The notes beneath the pieces were generated by a model, which saw nothing but the letters and a program-made list of their open reading frames with translations, did not search any database and was not told the origin of the DNA. Made by a program: the position numbers and the translations under genes. Below, one piece after another: positions 12,291 through 24,033 of a DNA stretch of 64,000 nt (its first letter is position 1; every line of letters starts with the position of its first letter). Source of the DNA: Pseudorasbora parva (Eukaryota > Chordata > Actinopteri > Cypriniformes > Gobionidae). The DNA lies in NCBI RefSeq assembly GCF_024679245.1, contig NC_090178.1:18478213-18542212 (forward strand), read 5' to 3'.

Positions 12291-12452
12291 TTTCCAATGT
12301 AGACTCATCAGTATTGATAAGATGGAGACGGAGACCAGAATCAATTGTGTGAGACTAATTTCTTGGCGCCAAGACTACAACATCTGTTTAGTGTGACCTT
12401 GCACCTCACGCTATGAGCAGGCGAACTGGTACATGACCATGCTGTCTCTAAC

Positions 12453-12518
<66 letters not shown>

Positions 12519-13067
12519 TTTAAAGGCCTTTGATCCCAGGAAAAATGTTGAATTTGTGGGTGGATGCATGTCACACTGATGTTTTTTCAATCGAATCGAT
12601 GTTCGCCGTCAACAAAAGTAAAAATGGCGTGTATTTGTCAAATGCTGCAGCACTAGTCACTTTTCAGGCTAATCCTGCCAAAGAAAATGCAGTGAATGTG
12701 TCGCGATGTAAACAACTGCCTATGGGACACCCATGCTCGCGTTTGAGGGACATTTTGCTCGTCTCAAAGTGTTTGATAAATAGAAGGGTTACACCTTAAA
12801 ACTGCGTCTTTTCACAGTGCTGGGTATTCACAGAACAACCGTTCTCTTTGCTCGCGCGGGGAACGCACGGTCCCCTCTGTAGCAGCGGTACGAATTTTGA
12901 GTAACATTGAAGACGGATATACTCTGCTCTCCCGCCTCAGTAATCTAAACCGCAGCTGCTTTCACTTTGGATAGTTCCAATGTGAACATAATCATAAATG
13001 AAGACTGAGACAGTCAATATGATAGATATGTCCTTGTTTTTGAATTGTTTTTTGTGTTGTTTTTTTC
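12291..13067 (-). other. pou3f2: Probable pou3f2 3' UTR
   Basis: Non-coding sequence downstream of the pou3f2 TGA (13068-13070). It is moderately AT-rich, contains the (TAA)n tract, and carries no competing coding signal. The extent depends on which polyadenylation site is used. Confidence 0.4.
12453..12517. repeat. (TAA)n trinucleotide microsatellite
   Basis: A perfect AAT/TAA repeat of about 65 bp, probably within or just beyond the pou3f2 3' UTR. Confidence 0.97.
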
Positions 13068-14204
13068 TCACTGAACTGGCGTCTGAACCCCGTGATGCGG
13101 CGGCGTGTCTCCGTATACGTCCTCGGTACCCGGTAGAGGTCCGCCGGGAGGAGTCATCCGTTTCTCTTTCTGTCTCCTGTTACAAAACCAAACCCTCACT
13201 ACCTCTTTTTCCAACTGCAGACTGTCCGCCAGTGAAGTAATTTCCGACGCGGCTGGCTTTGGGCACTTAAGGAAATGGCTCTCCAAAGCCCCTTTGACGC
13301 TTACCTCGATGGAAGTCCTCTTTTTCCGTTTCCTCCCCTGCGCTGCTATCTTGTCCAAGCTCGTGGGGCTGCCAGATGTGGAGTCTGCCTCCTCCAACCA
13401 CTTGTTCAACAAAGGCTTGAGCTTGCACATGTTTTTGAAGCTGAGTTGCAGGGCCTCAAACCTGCATATCGTGGTCTGCGAAAACACATTTCCATAGAGC
13501 GTTCCCAAAGCTAGTCCGACGTCCGCCTGCGTGAAGCCCAGCTTGATCCTCCTCTGCTTAAACTGTTTCGCAAACTGCTCCAAGTCGTCCGAGGTCGGCG
13601 TGTCCTCGTCCGAGTGGTCATGGTGACTCTGGTGCGACTGATGCTGGTGCTGGGACGGAGGATGACCGTGGTCGCTGAGATGCGGGCTGTGGTGGTCCTC
13701 GTGCGCGTCGCGCATGCTGTGGTGGTGGATGCTCTGGCCGCTACCCGGGATGAGACCGTTCACGCTGAAGCCGGGCTGCGAGTAAATAAGGCTCTGTCCG
13801 TTCGAAGTGGCCATGCTGGGGATGTGAGCTGCCGTCGTTGTTCTCCATGCCCTTGAATCGTGATGGTTCCCGTGCGTCTGATGTACCAGGTGGGGTGGCC
13901 GCGACTGATGCTGTAAATTGCTAGAATTGTGCATGTCGTCCCGGGGGCTCTGCACCGCTGGCTTGATGTCCTGCTCGCCGAGGGGACTGGACGACCACGG
14001 ACCTCCTTCTCCGTGTGACAAGGCTGTTATCCACTGGTGCGCGTGGCTGAGCGGGTGACTGTTGCTCTGCAGTGAGTAGTCACTCTGCAACAGGGTTTGC
14101 GCGTCCCTGTAAGCCGTAGCTTGCTGCATGCTCCCAGGCTCCGAGTGTACAATAGATGAGCTGGAGGAGAGGATATTGTAATGATTAGATGCTGTAGTCG
14201 CCAT
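13068..14204 (-). CDS. pou3f2: pou3f2 (POU class 3 homeobox 2, Brn2), intronless
   Basis: This is a neural POU-domain transcription factor that binds octamer-like DNA (ATGCAAAT) in the nucleus and drives neural progenitor and neuroendocrine programmes. The single exon encodes 378 residues. The N-terminal activation region begins [10 protein letters not shown]; a His-rich linker with 15 histidines spans about 160-197. The POU-specific domain is about 200-274 ([33 protein letters not shown]). A basic RKRKKR at 291-296 leads into the POU homeodomain (292-351) with [11 protein letters not shown], including the class-typical Cys50 and Asn51. The C-terminus [16 protein letters not shown] is specific to POU3F2 among class III members. 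The start was chosen at the ATG at 14204 because it matches family N-termini and has a strong context (G at -3, G at +4); an upstream in-frame ATG exists. The mammalian poly-Gly and poly-Gln tracts are absent. The a/b paralogue cannot be settled here, though the sequence resembles what I recall of zebrafish pou3f2b. Confidence 0.96.
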   Translation of the reverse strand: MATTASNHYNILSSSSSIVHSEPGSMQQATAYRDAQTLLQSDYSLQSNSHPLSHAHQWITALSHGEGGPWSSSPLGEQDIKPAVQSPRDDMHNSSNLQHQSRPPHLVHQTHGNHHDSRAWRTTTAAHIPSMATSNGQSLIYSQPGFSVNGLIPGSGQSIHHHSMRDAHEDHHSPHLSDHGHPPSQHQHQSHQSHHDHSDEDTPTSDDLEQFAKQFKQRRIKLGFTQADVGLALGTLYGNVFSQTTICRFEALQLSFKNMCKLKPLLNKWLEEADSTSGSPTSLDKIAAQGRKRKKRTSIEVSVKGALESHFLKCPKPAASEITSLADSLQLEKEVVRVWFCNRRQKEKRMTPPGGPLPGTEDVYGDTPPHHGVQTPVQ

Positions 14205-14520
14205 GACTCTCGGAGCCGGACTGATCGCTCCTATTAAAGGAACCTTGCATTTGACAGTTACTCTTTTGCCACAGGCGTCTCCCAGGCTCTTTGCCAAGTG
14301 GACGCAGCGGCGCGCACCTGAGCTCCTCCCCTCGACGACGCTCATTGGGTAGAAAGGAATGATGGACGCGCTTTTTTGGAGGCAGCCTTCAGTTCATTGG
14401 ATGCTCGAGAGTCTAAACAAACACTGCCTCTTTCCCTCAAAAGAACTCCGTGTCCTGCAGCACCTCTGAAATGTGAGGGACCGACGGGCCACCAAGACCG
14501 GAGCGAAGAACATCAAAGGT
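14205..14520 (-). promoter_or_regulatory. pou3f2: pou3f2 5' UTR and proximal promoter
   Basis: The sequence just upstream of the pou3f2 start is GC-richer than its surroundings. On the gene strand it contains two CCAAT boxes (14344-14348 and 14396-14400) 52 bp apart and a forkhead-like site (TAAACAAACA on the + strand, 14414-14423). I see no clear TATA box. An open frame continues upstream of the accepted start for 47 codons to an ATG at 14345 that overlaps one CCAAT box. Confidence 0.45.
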
Positions 14521-15947
14521 TATGATTTTTACAACTTAGAAATTATTTTCTAACTTGTTTAATGGAATTTGCGATGGTATACGTATGTATTTTTTTAAAA
14601 AATAGAATCTATGCATTTGCAAAAAACAATAAATGAAATCTATTTTAAATGATGTCATTTCATACATTTATTGATTACAGGTTCTGGGGATCCATTTGTC
14701 AAATAAGAAAAAACTATAATCTTTCTAGCACGGTGTTTGCTGGCCAAAGAACGAGCAAGTTATTTGGAAGCAGCGAACATACTTTACAGAAAATGTTCAT
14801 AGTTTTAAGGGAAAATACATTTAGCAAAACTTCATTTTAGACTAATAATTAGACCTACTTTTTAAAATGTCGTTTGTCTTATTCAGGTGTTTGATTTTGA
14901 AGAACTGCCCCAAACAAGGTTTTAATGAATACCTGGATTTTGGTCAACACAGGCAATAACTTATGATCTTAATGAATTTTTGCTGTAGGCCTATCTGGAG
15001 AAGATTAGGCTAGAAAAAGTGAAAAATGTGTACCTTCGCAATAAATAAATAAACAAAAAGAAACATTGTTTTATTTAGTATTTATTTTGAGGAACATATT
15101 CCGTCTAACATTCGTTTTTTATTGATATAGAATATATAGGCTATATATAAGGCCTAATCTAATCTAAAGGTTTTATAACAGTTAAAGTAATAATGAAAAA
15201 TAATATTTTTTTCTCATGTTTGTTGTTTGTAGCAGTATAAGTTTTAAGGTATAAACAAATTACATAAATGTTAGCAAGGACACGTACTAAAAAGTAAAGA
15301 CAGCTGCACTTACTAGGAAAAATACCTAAATAAATACCATTATTTTTATGATTGGAAAAAAGGCACACACACAAAAAATACTATGAAATGTTTTTAGGTA
15401 TAGATTGCGTTCACCTTAAAGTGATCTTAAATAAAACAAAGATATGCACATTTCAAACAGATACAATTGACAGACAGATATGTTCTCTAAAAACATGCCA
15501 TTTATCCGGAGTAGAAAGTGACCAATAGGTTTATTTTACTTTGTTTAATTTAAACTATAATTACATAAATTATATACTGCAATAATTACTCCAAACATCT
15601 ACTGGGAAATTTCAATATTACAATTCTCTTTTAACCAACAACTGCGTCTATAAATCTTTTTTTCTCTGGGTTTGCATGGCGTGCACACGCCAAAGGAATA
15701 TTTCAGAGGGAAAAGAGTGGGCCGTTTGGGACCGCAGGTGTCTAAAGCTGACCAGCTGGCTCCTCTATGAGCCTCTGTAAAGAAAAGCACACGACATTGT
15801 CCGAGGAGGGGGACATTTTTTCAGCGGCGCTGCTGGTTGCTATAGAGAGCAGTAAATTAAACAACGCCTCATACGTCACCAGTATCGCCTCCTCTGGAAG
15901 GCTCTACGTAAATCAGAATGGGTAATGGACAAAAGAAACACACACAC

Positions 15948-15951
<4 letters not shown>
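14521..15951. other. AT-rich upstream DNA, no gene seen
   Basis: Mostly AT-rich sequence with no recognisable repeat family or coding signal. A less AT-rich patch at 15650-15900 lies directly before the GA microsatellite. Confidence 0.5.

Positions 15952-16038
<87 letters not shown>
15952..16038. repeat. (GA)n microsatellite
   Basis: An uninterrupted AG/GA tract of about 87 bp, 1.75 kb upstream of the pou3f2 start. Ser-Leu open frames on the opposite strand are artefacts of it. Confidence 0.98.
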
Positions 16039-16040
<2 letters not shown>

Positions 16041-16619
16041 AGCTGATTTTTTAAGGAACTGTTTTAAGGTAGTAAATAAAGTGTAATTTGCACAACTAAT
16101 GAACTTTAAAGCAGGGCGTACAGCACCGTCCAATTACGCACCACTGAACAATAGCCTACATGATAAACAAGCTAGAAAGCCCAATAAAGTCCATGACCAT
16201 TCTGCAAAAACATGCAACGCATTTACCTTAAACTATTAGCCTACTCCAGTCTTATATAAATGAAAAATATGAATTAAAACAAGTATAGCTACTTTTAGAA
16301 ATAAGTATTAATATTGTATGTTCAAGAAGTGCAAAAGTGTTATTTAATTGATTTTTATGTGCATACAAACGCCCATAAATGGAAAGGAAGGGCCTAAACC
16401 GGTAGCCCTCCTAAAGTTATTGCTGTACAGTGATGTATAGCCTAGTTTTCAGATATCAAAGTAAAATGTATAAAATTGGACGAATTGCACAAACACGACT
16501 AAATCAGAGGCACATCAGCGAACCAGGGAAAACAGATTAAAAAAAATTGCAGACAGCCTAATTGTGTCAAAGCACGTGGGGGTTAAAGGGCGTTCCAAAA
16601 AACGAAAAAAGAAAACTTT

Positions 16620-17330
16620 AAAGACCCGTTCCGGAAATTCATCCGCGTAATAATGAACATCATTGTAGCGTAACAGTGAAATCACCCAAATCAAAAGAAC
16701 ATTTATGGCAATTAAGGTTGTAATTCAGAGAATTACCACAACGCCACAGAAGCTTAAATAGTCGTGTTGGGAGAAAACCAAAGCACATTACTTTAATGGT
16801 ATAATATGCAAACTATGGATCGTTCAATTACATGGCTTAACAACGCATAAATGATGCGAGTCTTGTTATTTGGACTGTGGGGTCTATGGTAATTCATTTG
16901 GAAGGGCCAGCGCGCTCTCAAATACAGTGAAATCTATTTCTGAGCTCCGGGAGCCGCTGCCAAACTACATTTAAGGGAATAAAAATTAATGACAGAGAAT
17001 CTGAGCGTTAAATTAACAGTAATTATATGACCCGCATGCTGTAAAGATTCCATTTTTTATGGTCTAATTAGGTAACTGTCTCCCCATACATCAACATATT
17101 TCCCTCTGTGGATTTCACACAGATCCCGGTCATGTTCTGAAAATAATTAATTACATTTTACAAAGACATGCTTTAAATCACACAATAATCAAACTCTTCT
17201 CATAGTTACGCTAATCATTGGCGGTCTGGTCACCTGGAACGTGGCAAAAGCTAGGATTAATAAAATAGCTTGCAATAAATGCAAATGAATTTTGGTAGAA
17301 GTAGGGCCTACCTACACATTGTTTCTTACA
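16620..17330. promoter_or_regulatory. Candidate conserved enhancer upstream of pou3f2
   Basis: About 700 bp of non-repetitive, non-coding DNA lies 2.4-3.1 kb upstream of pou3f2. Homeodomain-type cores are dense (AAAATTAATGACAG, GTTAAATTAACAG, GTCTAATTAGG, AATAATTAATTACA), and a perfect octamer ATGCAAAT lies at 17279-17286. The block contrasts with the transposon-rich DNA further out. Conservation is inferred, not measured. Confidence 0.35.
17279..17286 (+). promoter_or_regulatory. Octamer motif ATGCAAAT (POU-factor site)
   Basis: A perfect octamer, the consensus POU-domain target, sits about 3.1 kb upstream of a POU gene and within the candidate enhancer. Autoregulation is a possibility only; other octamers occur by chance (for example 6880-6887 in an fbxl4 intron). 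Confidence 0.35.
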
Positions 17331-19440
17331 GGTAGTCTATAGAGTTTTTCAAACTTACAATAGGTTTTTAGTGAGATTGCAAGTTAGCCTGAACGCTTAT
17401 AGGCCTAGTTTGAAATTGTTGCAAAATCCGCAAATAAACAAGTAACCATAGCAACAGCACGCCAGTCACGCGTCTTCCTTCGCGATCAGTGTGTGGCGGT
17501 AAGTCAGTAATGCGCCACAAATCATAGGCTATATATTACAAACATACAATGAAAAAAATTGTTTTGTTTGTTTAGGTAAACAAACTATTTTCGTCGCATA
17601 AATAAGAACCTCACAGTTTGCACCCCATATATCTCCCATTATTTGCACATTTCTCCCTGCATTAAAAAAAATATTTAAAAACTATGGTCCCTGAAAGTCA
17701 ATGTATAATTCGCAATGAAAGCCGGGTTGTATACAGCATTCTAGGGGAAAAAAAGAATTAGCCAATAATTATAAAAAGAAAATTAGCCCCTGCGCGTGTA
17801 GCCTATATGATTGTTTGGGCATGGGGAGAAACATCTCCGTCAGTGGGGGAGTGTACTTATTTATACAGCTCTTGTTGAACAGGTCTTGCACCGAGAATCT
17901 AGTAATTCCATGCAATTAATCCACACAAAGACATCGTTAAATCTGTCCCTCACTACAATTGGCTACCGATTGTCTGCATCCATTGTGGGGGCGCAAGAGA
18001 CCACCCCTGCGAGGCAAAGTGGAGACCTGTTATGCGATCCATCCACGTAACTCCAGCACTCTGTATCCCTCCATTTGAACAGGATCAGTACTGTGGTATG
18101 AAGAGCCACAGTGAAGAGCCTTGATCAAATGGCACAACCTATGAGATAGAGAGAAATCATCTGCTTTATTTACTTGTATTCTTGAATAAATAACAGACTG
18201 ACTGCCTGACTTAATTTGAATCAAGCAACTAAACCTTTAATCACTTCAACATGCTTTCCAATGAACAACAGGTTGCGGACTAAACCACATTTTAAGGATT
18301 CCAAAAACACGCTTGCAATATTTCATTACATTTCATTGAACTTTTTGAGACTCGGATTTAAAACTAAATCGATTTTCAAAACACTTCTAATGTTAAAGAA
18401 GCACTCAATACTTTTTGCTAATTAAAAATGTTTGTGTATATTTTAATTAATTAGCAGAAATGAGCAGCACTTGATATACACTCATACGAGACATTTAAGC
18501 ATGTCAGTTCAAGGAAAGCTGTTTTATTCTAAATGCAGCTAATTTTTCTCTGTCATGGGAGTCACAATTTTGAAATTCATCAAGTTACCACTAACAGTAA
18601 TAATATCAGTAGCACATAAACAAACGTCAAGCAATCAATCCCATAGGAGTCATTATAAAGGTCAAAATCACAGTCACTTTTGGGACGAATAAGACTAAAC
18701 GGGTGAATGTAAATAACAACTGGGTGCACATTTAAGGCTGCCTTACAGTGACAATTGCACAGTCCTTAAAAAATAAACATAAACCCTATCTCAAGTTACT
18801 TTAGAAACAGTAGGCCTACATGTCTTTCCTATTGGTAACAAATAACTGGAGGGATCGTAGGCGGGGTGCCTACCTGGGATACCGGGCCTACAAACTCCTC
18901 TCGATCTGTATAGAGACATGAGCGAACTCCTGGTGCCATCGCTCATGTGCAGCTCGATTAGCCCCATGTGCCTCGTTCTTCATATGTGGAAGTGCAGCAG
19001 ATGGTCGGAGATGCACCGTGTTACGAGGCTGTGGCGGTATGTAACGCTGTTCTAATTGAAACATCAATATTGCAGCAGAATCCCGCAGTGGAACAACACT
19101 GCAAGTTTGGAGAAAGATTACAGATGAAAGTTCTCCTGGAAGTTACATCTGGGAACAGTTTTCGTGTAAATCGCTTTATGATCGTTAATGTACTGTGGAC
19201 TGCATATGTAAGCATTAAGCGATGTGCTACCAGGATGCGTAAGAAAATAAAACAGTCATCATGGCCTGCAATGCTTTTAATAGTAACACTTTGTACCTGC
19301 TTGTCACTCTTAGTAATCTTCACACAAATGCACAGAACCATCCTAAGACTAAGTCTACTGGCCCATACTGAGAGAAAAATAAGATTAGAAACATTCTTTT
19401 TTTTTGATGTTCATGTAGAAAAAGACCTAATGTATGCAGG
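17331..19440. other. Non-repetitive intergenic DNA, no gene supported
   Basis: No repeat family is recognised here. An open frame at 18968-19507 (179 codons) has no recognisable domain, and its last 20 or so codons are the TTAAAGGAACAGTTCACCCC MITE end, so I do not call it a gene. Confidence 0.4.
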
Positions 19441-19444
19441 TCTT

Positions 19445-19560
19445 AAAGGAACAGTTCACCCCAAAAAAAACTGTCATTATTTACTCACACTCATTCTCAA
19501 CCCATAAGACTTTGGTTAATCTTCAAAACAGTTAAGATATTTTTTATGAGACCTGAGAGG
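19445..19560 (+). mobile_element. Truncated MITE arm (TTAAAGG-AGTTCACCC family)
   Basis: The sequence starts CTTAAAGGAACAGTTCACC and continues with ACTGTCATTATTTACTCACA, matching one end of the family also seen at 3792, 27.1, 30.6 and 51.9 kb. No matching second arm is seen. Confidence 0.6.
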
Positions 19561-19570
19561 GGACCAACAC

Positions 19571-19815
19571 TTAAGGCTAATTCACACTGCACAAACAAAC
19601 GCCAACACCAACAAACTAGTTGGCCATTGGATTTAGAATTGTATGAAAAATAACTCATGTTCACACTGCCCCAACAGACACCAACAAATGCTGACTGAAC
19701 ATGTTCAGTCGGGTAAAAATATACACCCGACCAATGCCAACAGACACTGACAGGGGTAACACACTGATCCGACAAAACCCAACAAACTTGTTTGTGTGGT
19801 GTGAATTGGCCTTTA
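19571..19815. mobile_element. Short MITE with TIRs
   Basis: Inverted ends TTAAGGCTAATTCACACTG and GTGTGAATTGGCCTTTA bound about 245 bp rich in CAACA/TGTTGG repeats. It directly follows the truncated MITE arm. Confidence 0.6.
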
Positions 19816-21064
19816 GATGACTATAAATGTGTCGTAAAATGAATTCATAGAATAGAGTATTTTAATCCAAGTCTTCAAGGTTTTACATGACTAAATGATA
19901 CATTTGTAGGCTCAGACCATCCATTAGGATCTCGACCAGCATCTTATGCACACACGCACAAGCAAACAAATACACACATGCACATAGTTGCTCTCTAAAG
20001 TTTGACCTTTTAGACAAGTTTACTCTGTAGCGGAGACCTGAGATTTGTACTTGCATCAGTTGATCCTGACTCTGTTGCTTGATGTTTACTGTAGAGGTTT
20101 GAGTGTCAGCCCCCTCATGGGGTTGAAGTCATGATATGAATGCATTTCTTTAGATCCCGGAGGATAACATTTAAAGCTATTCAAATGCATACAAACAAGA
20201 TTAAAGATTTTTACCAAACCAAAAGCCGTACAGTGAAATTATGCCCAATCTGATATTCCAGACACCCTTCCCCCAAGCATGGACCAATGTCCACCCCAAA
20301 ATGGTAAAGGTTCTCCCCACGCTAATGGATAAAACAAAGGACATCATTTGTAGGCCAAGTCTTGCCTGCGCCCTCTCCTCAGCCTCCGTCAACCAATCCA
20401 ATACAGCCCTAAGGAAAATAACCAAAGCTCTACGTTTGGACTGAGGTTGGAAGGTCTATTTGCCTCTCCGTCAAGCATCGATTTATCCTACTCTCCAATT
20501 TATTTCTCCTCCTCGTTCCTGCGATCCATAAGGCTCCTGCCTCTGGGGGAAGAACCAGAGGAGAGACGGCGAACAGCCTCCCAACACATTCAAAACCTGA
20601 TATACAGCCTTCCACAACATAAACCAATATACCTTTACTTCACAGAGGAGAAAACATCCCTGAAAGCATCTCATATACGGGATGTCTAATGCTAGCCAGA
20701 CCATTATAAATTACAAGGCGCTACACACGGTTTTTGCTGATTTATATATTGATAAAGATGTTGCCAATATTACAGAACTTTGAACCGTCAAGGGATTTTC
20801 TTGATCCTCATAATGCAACGCCAATCAACATAAATCTTGCATGCCAGTTATGCTGAAAAAAAAAACAATCAATAAAAATTCAGAGACATGGCTTGGAAGG
20901 TGCACATGCACATGTGTTGTGTGGTCTTGCATATTTTTAAGTTTGAATCCATCTGGGGTAGTTTCCCCATCCCATTTCCTCCTTTTTCTCCTTATGTTTT
21001 TTTTGTCACATCTCATAATTTCTGTCAATAGAAGTCCTATAAATGAATAAAATAAAAACAGATA

Positions 21065-21432
21065 CATTCACCACTATTCAAAAGTTCTGACTGGTAAGAT
21101 CTTGTGGAGCAGAAGATGTTTTAGTATAATATTGTGAAATAATATTATAATTTAGTAGCCATTACTCCAGTCTTCAGTGTCACAAAATCCTTCAGAAATC
21201 TTTCTAATATGATATAATATGAAAATATTGTTATCAATGTTGAAAACAGATGTGCTGCATAATATTTTTGTGGAGACCATAACACATTTTTCAGGATTTT
21301 TTGATGAACAGAAAATTAAAAAGAACAGCTTTTATTTATTTTTTATTTTTTTAATTGGTTTATTCTATTTTATTAACTGTTACTTTTGATAAATTGAATG
21401 CATCCTTGCTGAATACTTTTTTTTTTTAAATA
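21065..21432 (+). repeat. Dispersed cyprinid-type AT-rich repeat
   Basis: It contains the recognisable series CATTACTCCAGTCTTCAGTG, CCTTCAGAAATC, GTGCTGCATAATATTTTTGTG and TGCATCCTTGCTGAATA. I recall this series as a high-copy repeat in carp-like fishes. Related copies in this window lie near 5990-6110/7190-7430, 33980-34260 and (reverse) 46190-46480. Its class is not clear to me. Confidence 0.55.
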
Positions 21433-21789
21433 GGCCCCACTTTATATTAGGTGGCCCTAAGTACTATGTACCAAAAAATAAGTACAATGTACTTACTGTG
21501 TTCAAACTGTATTGCAAAACACTTTTGCTGATAATGAGGTGAGATACGGGTAGAGTTAGGGACAGGTGTGGTGGTGTGGGTCAGTTTAAGGGTAGGGTTA
21601 GGTGTAAGGGAAGTGCCAAAAGTGTAATTACAAATGTAACTACAGAAAATAATTACGTAATAACATGAAGGTATTTTAAATGTAAGTACAATGTAAAAAC
21701 ATGTATGCACACAATAAGTGCATTGTATCGAATGATTAATTACAATGTTAATACATAGTAGTTAAGGCCACCTAATATAAAGTGGGTCC
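21433..21789. mobile_element. MITE with 38-bp TIRs (GGACCCACTTTATATTAGG family)
   Basis: The left end GGCCCCACTTTATATTAGG and the right end, read in reverse as GGACCCACTTTATATTAGG, match over about 38 bp with few mismatches. The 357-bp interior has no coding capacity. The element abuts the dispersed repeat at 21065. Confidence 0.75.
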
Positions 21790-22439
21790 AAAAAATATGT
21801 AATTGAAGCTGCTGTTAAAGATTCCAATGTGTGCTACAAGTAAGAAATCTGATTTATTTCGGTCATATCTATTTTTGCGAAGAACAGTCCTGATGTTCAG
21901 ATCTAAAAACAAGCAGCTCTCATTCCTGCAACAATCCTTCACAAAAGAGTCCTGAGAGAGGCCTGACATGTTCCTATACCTGAAATCGATCAATGCTGAT
22001 CTGTGCAGGGGAAATTGAAATCTATCGGAAATTAGATGTTTTCAAATATTTATTGGAATACTAAATCACTCCAGCAATCCAGTTACCAATCCGTACTGTA
22101 CCTTTAAAGCTACTTTGAGGCTGCGGGGATGTCATCAGCGTGACCCTTCTATCATAGGCCAGTCAGATGTAGGGAGAGAAATTGTTTCTCATGACCTTGA
22201 GAGAAAGAGATAAACTCACCAACCGTAACACAAAGTGAAAATACAGAGAAATTCTAAGCCCAACCCCCCAAAAATGAGACCAAGTAAAGAAAAGGAAAGG
22301 AGAGATTGCCAAATGAGGCCTAAAAACTTAGCTTCTTGATTCGGAGGAGGAAAGGAGGGCACAATTCCATCCTCACTTGCTTTGTCCACATTTAATTGCT
22401 TTTTTTTTTTACAGACGTGAAGGGAAAAATAACAAGACA

Positions 22440-22610
22440 ACAAACCCCCCCCAAACATAGCAGCGACAGCAGCTAATGGAGGGGGTGTAATTGTGAATGG
22501 AGGCATTCATCTGGAGATGCGGCTGGTAAATTGCTGCAGACAATGCATAGTGCAAGGATGCTCAGATCGCCGGCGTTTAGAGACGCTGGGGTAATTGCCC
22601 CTCCGCAGAG
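22440..22610. promoter_or_regulatory. Candidate conserved non-coding element
   Basis: Non-repetitive sequence with balanced composition, including GCAGCTAATGG, TGTAATTGTGAATGG and TGCAGACAATGCATAG. It resembles vertebrate developmental enhancers in texture. This is inference only. Confidence 0.25.
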
Positions 22611-23079
22611 ATGGAGGGAAATGAGCGGGAGAGAAAGGAGATGGGAGAGAGGGAAGGTGGAGAAAAGTGGATATCAGAGATGGGGCTGGCGAGGACAAGT
22701 CTAGAGACTGAAAGGGAGAGCTTGGAAGGAGAGGAAGAGGAAAGTGAGTGTGTGTTTACATGGAGAGAAGATGATGTGGGGGAGGGTGGCGACTGCGGTG
22801 AAATAGGTTCTCAGCGCTGCACTTTGCTGAAGAAATAGCCGTCAACCCAAAGAAAATGGTATGAAGGCACTGTGTACTCGAGTGCAAAATGTCCTCAGAT
22901 GCATGCTACTGAGAACTATATCAGAAGTCTAGACATTAACATTTAAAGAAAACATCCAAGGTCACAAACTCGGGGGGAAAAAACGCATAGTCGCGCGCAA
23001 ACAGACGCACGCAGCAAGGGATGAAAAGAAGAAAACAACAACAAGCATCCACAGACAAAACACATCTGTCAACAGAACA

Positions 23080-23300
23080 GCATCCTCACTAGAGAGAAAC
23101 ATCAGGGAGTAACAATTCAATTAAACACATCATCCTGGTTAAATTATGGCTACATAATCACTGCAATTCACCATTGCCTAGAATTACAAATTCACAACAC
23201 AATGGGCTGAAACGCAGCAAGATAGACAGGACCATTGATAGCTTTGGCAGAAACGAGATGGTGTGTTTTGATACACTGAGCCGCTTGCAGCTATTAAAGT
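23080..23300. promoter_or_regulatory. Candidate conserved non-coding element
   Basis: Non-repetitive sequence with CAATTCAATTAAACACATC, GGTTAAATTATGG, ATAATCACTGCAATTCACC and CCATTGATAGC. No element ends are visible. Regulatory function is inferred from texture and position in the pou3f2 desert. Confidence 0.25.
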
Positions 23301-24033
23301 CTTGGGGTGGGTGAGAAGCTTAGAACTTCGGAAGTTATATTTTCATCACAAACAGCACTAAATGCCTCTATCTGCATTTAATTAGCCAATATATAGAGCC
23401 GTTCTGTTTGCAGTCCTAAAATGTTGAATGGAATTAGCATTTTCAAGCCATGGCTTCCCTTGGGAATTCCCTAAGGAAAGATATGAGGTTTTAAGAATGG
23501 TGGCTTTGGATTTATGAGTGAAATAAGGTCTGTGGTAATTATTAGATGAGATATTTTAAATATATTTTTGAATGACAGTATACTTTGTAGAACAAATCAG
23601 GGAAGTTTCTTCAAACGATGTTAAACTATTCATAAATCTAAAAACCTACTGAAAATTCTGCTCATGGCGCATTAGACTAACACAATGGCATTGTGCATAC
23701 ATGAATTCGATTGTGTATGCAATATGAAAGTTATTCGAAAACTGCAAATATATACACATCAGCGCTGCAGACAGTGCACTTAGCACATATGCTCTGACAT
23801 GTGAAGCAGCAAGTCTGATTGTGATATTTCCTGACCCCATTATTTCCTGTCCACACTATTCTACTCCACTCAACTATAAAATATAACGAAAGGTGTGATA
23901 GGAAATGATAGGTGAAAGACTACTGTTAAAAACTGTTAAGAGCAAAAGTTGGCCTTTTTATGTAGAACTGTCAAAAAAATAATAATTGTTTGATTTTTGT
24001 GTCATGTTTATGCTAAAACAACAGTTTATAGTA

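Noticed and set aside
13105..13856. Open frames on the + strand across pou3f2
   Set aside because: They are antisense shadows of the GC-rich pou3f2 coding exon.
18968..19507. 179-codon open frame upstream of pou3f2
   Set aside because: No recognisable domain, no conserved motif, and its end runs into a MITE terminus. Composition matches its AT-rich surroundings, so it is most likely chance.
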